Positions 8,701 through 11,104 of a DNA stretch of 11,104 nucleotides are shown in pieces. Every line of letters begins with the position of its first letter. Positions within the stretch are counted from its first letter, which is position 1. The notes under the pieces are model-generated. The model was not told where the DNA came from, did not search any database, and saw nothing but the letters and a program-made list of their open reading frames with translations. This stretch comes from a bacterium (GTDB lineage: Bacteria > Sumerlaeota > Sumerlaeia > MVZB01). The stretch spans positions 1,083 through 12,186 of the forward strand of contig JAMCWS010000081.1 of assembly GCA_023480605.1 (NCBI GenBank). Direction: 5' to 3'. A program made the position numbers and the translations under genes.

Positions 8701-9016
8701 TGCCCGCTGGCCGCTGGTCCAAAAACACCTGGCAATCGATGGTTAATCCGGGTAGAAGGTCGAAATCGGGACTCGCATTCAGGCTGAAGGATTTCCCGGT
8801 CAAGTCGAGAGATTGCCCGGTGTGTCCATTGACAAACCTTGGAGTTTGCCCGGCCATTTGATGCTGGAGTCCGGACTGGTCGAGCAGGTTTCCGTCGAAT
8901 GTCCAACGCCCCACCAGGCCGCGCGGCGTTTCCGCGGCGAAGCCAGGCGTGGCGAGGGTAAAAATCAACGCCAGCATTGTCCCGACGATCACGATGCGAC
9001 AACGACTCCGTTTCAT
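5783..9016 (-). CDS. Secreted LamG / GH99-like (WbsX) / LamG multidomain glycosidase
   Basis: The product is 1077 aa and probably exported: signal peptide MKRSRCR plus a hydrophobic core, cleavage near GFAA (about 28). About 33-202 is a LamG/concanavalin-A-like domain (GLVGRWTFDGNLLDQSG; GQWYHIVASW). About 228-365 is a second beta-sandwich resembling a carbohydrate-binding module. About 375-470 looks like an Ig-type NEW3/CARDB module (VVRNTGGPGAAS). About 490-826 is the catalytic-type domain of the GH99-like/WbsX group: YVTLMHYCPLWK, a GFIYCWYRDG strand, KPVLFVYQPGHL and DNWNEFGEGHYIEP. E801 and E804 keep the NExxEG spacing of the catalytic glutamates of GH99 endo-alpha-mannosidases. About 869-1070 is a second LamG domain (LVAWWRFED; GRWVHIAATYDNRVMRLYVDG; LDEVRIYDRPL). 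The start is backed by GGAGGTG 8 nt upstream. It is convergent to the kinase gene. A role on alpha-mannose-type or other extracellular glycans is inferred; the linkage is unknown. Confidence 0.85.
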   Translation of the reverse strand: MKRSRCRIVIVGTMLALIFTLATPGFAAETPRGLVGRWTFDGNLLDQSGLQHQMAGQTPRFVNGHTGQSLDLTGKSFSLNASPDFDLLPGLTIDCQVFLDQRPAGMLILAQRDQAFQLRVEDPKEGGNLTFFVYLKPGRPYDGWEPRVVGPAIEPGQWYHIVASWSGMELALEVNGTRYAERHEGIPHGGEGPVKIGPIPGRMDSLDITSPAAIGNRWARARMSAAGRRIVAGRFGDAAGWNGWMGDRGARLTASGSAVVAEFTQPGAALVQPSLDVDIARLPYIMIDAMPPADCEADLLFATTAGVGLMPIRLEASRRASANCMVEYPAWRGRLRLLAVVPRLAGRPAGAPPLAIRFDGIRVAAQVDEPLIYIRGLTPGRAILRAGRAEEIVCVVRNTGGPGAASCTIAVPGGVELLDPATRDLGSLAHDATVLARWRIQAKASVRGRVGVETKVSGATVAKAAMDLEIRPPCALPPADYVPRPQPAESDYVTLMHYCPLWKLGTHSGWNKIELWPQRKPAIGFYDEGKPEVADWHIKYALEHGVQGFIYCWYRDGLTPEIHERIGHAVHDGLMKARYRDMFKFVIMWENGQRSGGVKDRDDMMNNLFPYWMKNFFTHPSYLKIDNKPVLFVYQPGHLSSQLGGSEATRKVLDQMRAECRKAGFDGLWIVGCTSAANRQALEQMAAEGYDASSAYNTVGRQSETFAKDPEGLTSIAHDYFMNGQEKVWRDKKAIGALPDIVAATIGWDPRPWHGPRTALYTRDVNAAAFKRALQAAKRVVDATPGNGLDRRVVVLDNWNEFGEGHYIEPCAEFGFSFLDAVRDVFCPAAGPHGDIIPEDVGLDSPDRIYREYRKIIYPNGPGENRAVRDNLVAWWRFEDDNKMVSLDSSNCGFHALKDDFATTAGVSGRAFLCKGGSIACDPDKLFFPMTGLTVELWAKTDVAGQTDRWMVNTISSGENGYRLGLGEGRISWQVPLKDWDHVLQSPKPMPLGRWVHIAATYDNRVMRLYVDGAEVSSLAREGWIEPGLQKVVVGAFGQKGAASAFLGALDEVRIYDRPLRADEIGRRVAEGRAGLP

Positions 9017-9024
9017 TCCGACTT

Positions 9025-9031
9025 CACCTCC
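9025..9031 (-). promoter_or_regulatory. Strong Shine-Dalgarno of the GH99-like gene
   Basis: GGAGGTG on the minus strand lies 8 nt before the ATG at 9016. It is close to the ideal anti-16S match and stronger than the sites of the plus-strand genes here, which fits efficient translation and fixes the start. Confidence 0.65.
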
Positions 9032-9176
9032 GCAATAAAGCGATTTCCATCCACAAAACGGCGTTTGCTCCCCGGCCAGCCGGTTCGGGCGGCGCCCCTC
9101 GCGACCGCCGGGGGCGATTCGGATCGAACGGCCCGCATCAATTCCGAGCGCCGGCGCCGCGACCGGCAGAGATGGT

Positions 9177-9204
9177 AGTATATTGGCCGCTCCCTTGACC
9201 AGAA
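9177..9204 (-). promoter_or_regulatory. Candidate promoter for the GH99-like gene
   Basis: The minus strand has TATACT (9182-9177, 5 of 6 to the -10 consensus). Upstream, 16 bp away, is only a weak -35 (TTCTGG at 9204-9199). The predicted leader is about 150 nt. The -10 is good, but the pair is weak and could need an activator. Confidence 0.28.
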
Positions 9205-9349
9205 CTGGTTTCCGTTATTGCGCCGCCCCGCTGGAGCCATATATGATGCTGTCAATCGGTTTTCGTATTTTTCGGCGGGCGTTTCCCGCGCCGCCAAACC
9301 GCTAACTTCATCGATGGCCCCACGGCCAGGGACGGATAGTATACTCTCC

Positions 9350-10744
9350 ATGACGGATCCGCGAATCGTCAAGTATTGCGAAGCCGCCCTGGCGATGATC
9401 AAGGGGCATTTTCAAGTCGACATCCCGGCCGAAGGCGACGACGACGTGGCCCGCCTGGGCCAGGCGCTCGTCGAACTGGGGGGCACACTCGAACGCCAAT
9501 TCGCCGAAATCAACACATTGTCGCGCGTCACGGAGCGGATCAACTCAGGTCTGCGCCTGGATGATGTGCTCGATTACGTTTACGATTCATTCCGAACTAT
9601 CATCCCTTACGACCGGATCGGCTGCGCGTTGATCGAAGAGTCAGGCACTATCGTCCGCGCTCGCTGGTCGCGTTCCGAGGCGCCCGAACGCCACCTGACC
9701 GACGACTACGCCGCCCCCCTGGCTCAGACCAGCCTGCGCTTCGTGATCCAGACCGGTCAGCCACGCATCATCAACGACCTGCCGGCCTATCTCCTTGCCC
9801 ATCCCGACTCCGAGTCCACGCGGCGCCTGCTCGCCGAGGGATTGCGCTCCAACCTGACCTGCCCGCTCGTCGCGATGGGCAAACCGGTCGGTTTTATGTT
9901 TTTCTCCAGCCGCCAGGTGGGCACCTATCGCGACGCGCACGTCGAATTGTTCCGCCAGATCGCCGGCCAATTGGCCCTGATCGTGGAAAAGAGCCGGCTT
10001 TACCAGGAACTCATGGAACTCAACCAATTGAAAAACAAGTTCATGGGCATCGCCACCCACGACCTGCGCAGTCCGTTGGCCGTTATCCAGGGCTACCTGC
10101 GATTGTTCCTGAGCGGCATACTGGGACCCGTGCCCGAAAAACAGGTCGAGTTTATCCACCGGATGAACCGCCAGTGCGAGCACATGCTGAGTCTGATCAA
10201 CGAATTGCTCGACGTCAGCGCCATCGAAATGGGGCAACTTGATTTGAAAGTCGAGCCCGTCGATCTGGAAAGCTACCTGCGGCGAACCGCCGAATCGGCG
10301 CGACTGCTGGCCGGAAGCAAGTCCATCGACCTGACGCTGGACCTGGCGGCGCCGCTGCCCACCGTGCCGATGGATCCCAACCGGATCGGCCAAGTTCTCG
10401 ACAATCTGGTCAGCAACGCCATCAAGTATTCCTACCCCTCCACCCGCATCACGCTGGGCGCGCGCGCCGACGGCAGCATGGCGGCCATTTCGGTCGCGGA
10501 CCAAGGCATCGGCATCCCGCGCGACGAGTTGGACAAGCTCTTCACCGAATTCGGCCGGACCAGCGCCCGCCCCACCGGCGGCGAGAAAAGCACCGGTCTG
10601 GGCCTGGCGATCGCCCGTCGGCTGGTCGAAGCCCACGGCGGCACGATCCGCGTCGAAAGCGAAGTGGGCAAAGGATCGATCTTCTCGTTTACCCTCCCGC
10701 TCCTGCAGCGGCCCGGGCCGCCTTCGCCGGTCGGCGCGTCCTGA
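9350..10744 (+). CDS. Soluble HAMP-like/GAF sensor histidine kinase
   Basis: The product is 464 aa with no signal peptide or membrane segment, so it is cytoplasmic. About 10-55 (KGHFQVDIPAEGDDDVARLG and following) looks like a HAMP-type linker, an unusual feature without a transmembrane helix. About 60-210 is a GAF domain (LDDVLDYVYDSFRTIIPYDRIG at its start), a small-ligand or redox-sensing fold. A short coiled coil (EKSRLYQELMELNQLKNKF) leads to the HisKA H-box IATHDLRSPLAVIQGYL with the phospho-accepting His at 237. The HATPase_c part has the N-box LVSNAIKYS (N356), G1 DQGIGIP (384-390), and G2 STGLGLAIARRLVEAHGG. All catalytic boxes are intact. The ATG at 9350 is chosen because homologous-looking sequence begins at MTDPRIVKY; its Shine-Dalgarno is poor, so the start is less sure. 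No response regulator or receiver domain is adjacent (an orphan kinase in this window), so its partner is unknown. Confidence 0.9.
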   Translation: MTDPRIVKYCEAALAMIKGHFQVDIPAEGDDDVARLGQALVELGGTLERQFAEINTLSRVTERINSGLRLDDVLDYVYDSFRTIIPYDRIGCALIEESGTIVRARWSRSEAPERHLTDDYAAPLAQTSLRFVIQTGQPRIINDLPAYLLAHPDSESTRRLLAEGLRSNLTCPLVAMGKPVGFMFFSSRQVGTYRDAHVELFRQIAGQLALIVEKSRLYQELMELNQLKNKFMGIATHDLRSPLAVIQGYLRLFLSGILGPVPEKQVEFIHRMNRQCEHMLSLINELLDVSAIEMGQLDLKVEPVDLESYLRRTAESARLLAGSKSIDLTLDLAAPLPTVPMDPNRIGQVLDNLVSNAIKYSYPSTRITLGARADGSMAAISVADQGIGIPRDELDKLFTEFGRTSARPTGGEKSTGLGLAIARRLVEAHGGTIRVESEVGKGSIFSFTLPLLQRPGPPSPVGAS

Positions 10745-10799
10745 TCGTCGTTTCCTTGACACCCCCCGCCGTTCGAGATCCGCCCCGCGTCAATAATCC

Positions 10800-10823
10800 G
10801 GCGGGAAGGAATTTTTTTCCGCC
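10800..10823 (+). terminator. Possible terminator hairpin after the histidine kinase
   Basis: GGCGG at 10800-10804 pairs with CCGCC at 10819-10823, extended inward by G-U and two A-U pairs. A run of seven T is in the loop and inner stem rather than after the stem, so this is not a classic intrinsic terminator. It lies 55 bp past the kinase stop. Confidence 0.25.
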
Positions 10824-10873
10824 CCCGCCCAGCCGTTCCGCAGTCCGAGGCGCAAATCCATCGCATTGAAATG

Positions 10874-10889
10874 ATTGGTGTTAGCCAAT
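10874..10889. repeat. Inverted repeat ATTGG-N6-CCAAT
   Basis: Perfect 5-bp arms with a 6-bp spacer are centred about 41 bp upstream of the -24 element of the flagellar promoter. It could be a regulator-binding site or a small stem-loop. Sigma-54 promoters normally need an upstream activator site, though usually farther away. Confidence 0.3.
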
Positions 10890-10895
10890 CCGCCA

Positions 10896-10911
10896 CCGGG
10901 CCTACGCCCGG
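10896..10911 (+). terminator. GC hairpin CCGGGC-CTAC-GCCCGG before the flagellar promoter
   Basis: A perfect 6-bp GC stem with a 4-nt loop is followed by only ATTT, so it would be at most a weak terminator. It lies 11 bp upstream of the -24 element and may insulate the flagellar transcription unit from kinase read-through. Confidence 0.35.
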
Positions 10912-10922
10912 ATTTCCAGGCA

Positions 10923-10937
10923 TGGTATGGCTTTTGC
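10923..10937 (+). promoter_or_regulatory. Sigma-54 (RpoN) -24/-12 promoter of the flagellar gene
   Basis: TGGTATGGCTTTTGC fits the sigma-54 consensus TGGYAYR-N4-TTGC, with the invariant GG and GC dinucleotides exactly 12 bp apart. Transcription would begin near 10949, leaving a 35-nt leader before the ATG at 10984. Sigma-54 control of rod and hook genes is common in many flagellated bacteria, which supports the call. It also argues against an in-frame ATG at 10927, since that codon lies inside the promoter. Confidence 0.65.
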
Positions 10938-10983
10938 GGATCTTACGGCCCGCCAAGTTATGTCTGCCGATGGATGGATCGCG

Positions 10984-11104
10984 ATGAAGGAAATATACCA
11001 GGTCACGTCGGCCGCGCTGGGGCAGGAGATGCGCCTGGCTCAGATCGCCAACAACCTCGCCAACGTCAACACGGTCGGTTACAAACAGGACCAGGGTGTG
11101 TTCG
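10984..11104 (+). CDS. flgF: Flagellar basal-body rod protein, FlgF/FlgG family (N-terminus only)
   Basis: The frame runs off the right edge after 40 codons. The visible part contains IYQVTSAALGQEMRLAQIAN and then NLANVNTVGYKQDQ, the N-terminal signature of axial flagellar proteins (flg_bb_rod type), in which A-N-N-x-A-N-x-x-T-x-G-Y/F-K is nearly invariant. These proteins are exported by the flagellar type III system and polymerise as the rod crossing the periplasm. The start sequence is more like FlgF than FlgG, FlgC or FlgB, but 40 residues cannot settle this, so the symbol is tentative. Other in-frame ATGs occur at 10960 (8 extra residues) and 10927 (inside the -24/-12 promoter). The 10984 start gives the usual family N-terminus. 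No strong Shine-Dalgarno is seen. It is probably the first gene of a rod operon that continues outside the window. Confidence 0.8.
   Translation, partial: MKEIYQVTSAALGQEMRLAQIANNLANVNTVGYKQDQGVF

Larger units (their letters stand above)
9017..9349. other. Divergent intergenic region, GH99-like gene / histidine kinase
   Basis: This is 333 bp without a supported gene. A frame from a TTG at 9218 joins the kinase frame, but its 44 extra residues match no domain. Two AT islands stand out in GC-rich sequence: TAGTATATTGG at 9176-9186 and the palindrome AGTATACT at 9338-9345, just before the kinase ATG. TATGAT (9242-9247) is a possible plus-strand -10 with only a poor -35 (TTGCGC, 18 bp upstream). 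A bulged GC hairpin GGCGGgCG/CGCCGCC spans 9274-9295. Confidence 0.55.

Noticed and set aside
10927..10983. Upstream in-frame ATGs at 10927 and 10960 as the start of the rod gene
   Set aside because: 10927 lies inside the -24/-12 promoter; 10960 would add 8 residues not typical of the family, although it cannot be fully excluded.

Overview
The window looks like ordinary chromosomal DNA from a Gram-negative, flagellated bacterium that stores glycogen. GC content is high (roughly 60-65% by eye, not computed). An outer-membrane beta-barrel gene, several signal peptides, a flagellar rod gene behind a sigma-54-type promoter, and glycogen synthase all fit this picture. The lineage cannot be fixed from sequence alone. 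The secreted LamG/GH99-like protein and the cytosolic HAMP-GAF histidine kinase resemble proteins I associate with deltaproteobacterial, planctomycete-like or related candidate phyla; this is inference only. No tRNA, rRNA, CRISPR array, transposase or phage gene was seen.

Layout. Positions 1-1039 (minus) hold the N-terminal part of a secreted Ig/Fn3-like protein that runs off the left edge. Positions 1172-2806 (minus) encode an outer-membrane beta-barrel of the MetA/transporter type with an unusual Pro/Ala-rich C-terminal tail. A 396-bp divergent intergenic region with candidate promoters on both strands separates it from glgA (3203-4693, plus). A PfkB-family sugar kinase (4734-5657, plus) follows 40 bp later, probably in the same transcript. 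Convergent to this pair is a very large secreted protein (5783-9016, minus) with a GH99/WbsX-like glycosidase core between two LamG-type domains. A 333-bp divergent region then leads to a soluble HAMP-GAF-HisKA-HATPase histidine kinase (9350-10744, plus). The right end holds a textbook -24/-12 (sigma-54) promoter at 10923-10937 and the first 40 codons of a flagellar rod protein, probably FlgF.

How the genes relate. glgA and the kinase form a plausible carbohydrate-metabolism unit, one making alpha-1,4-glucan and the other phosphorylating an unknown sugar. The GH99-like protein probably acts on an extracellular polysaccharide. The barrel and the Ig-like protein belong to the cell envelope. The histidine kinase is an orphan here, with no response regulator in the window, and it sits directly before the start of a flagellar locus.

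I found no convincing new multi-gene system. The items most worth a second look are the domain architecture and retained catalytic motif of the GH99-like protein, the tail on the barrel, the membrane-free HAMP-like kinase, the sigma-54 promoter with nearby dyads, and the 15-bp-phased direct repeat upstream of the barrel gene.
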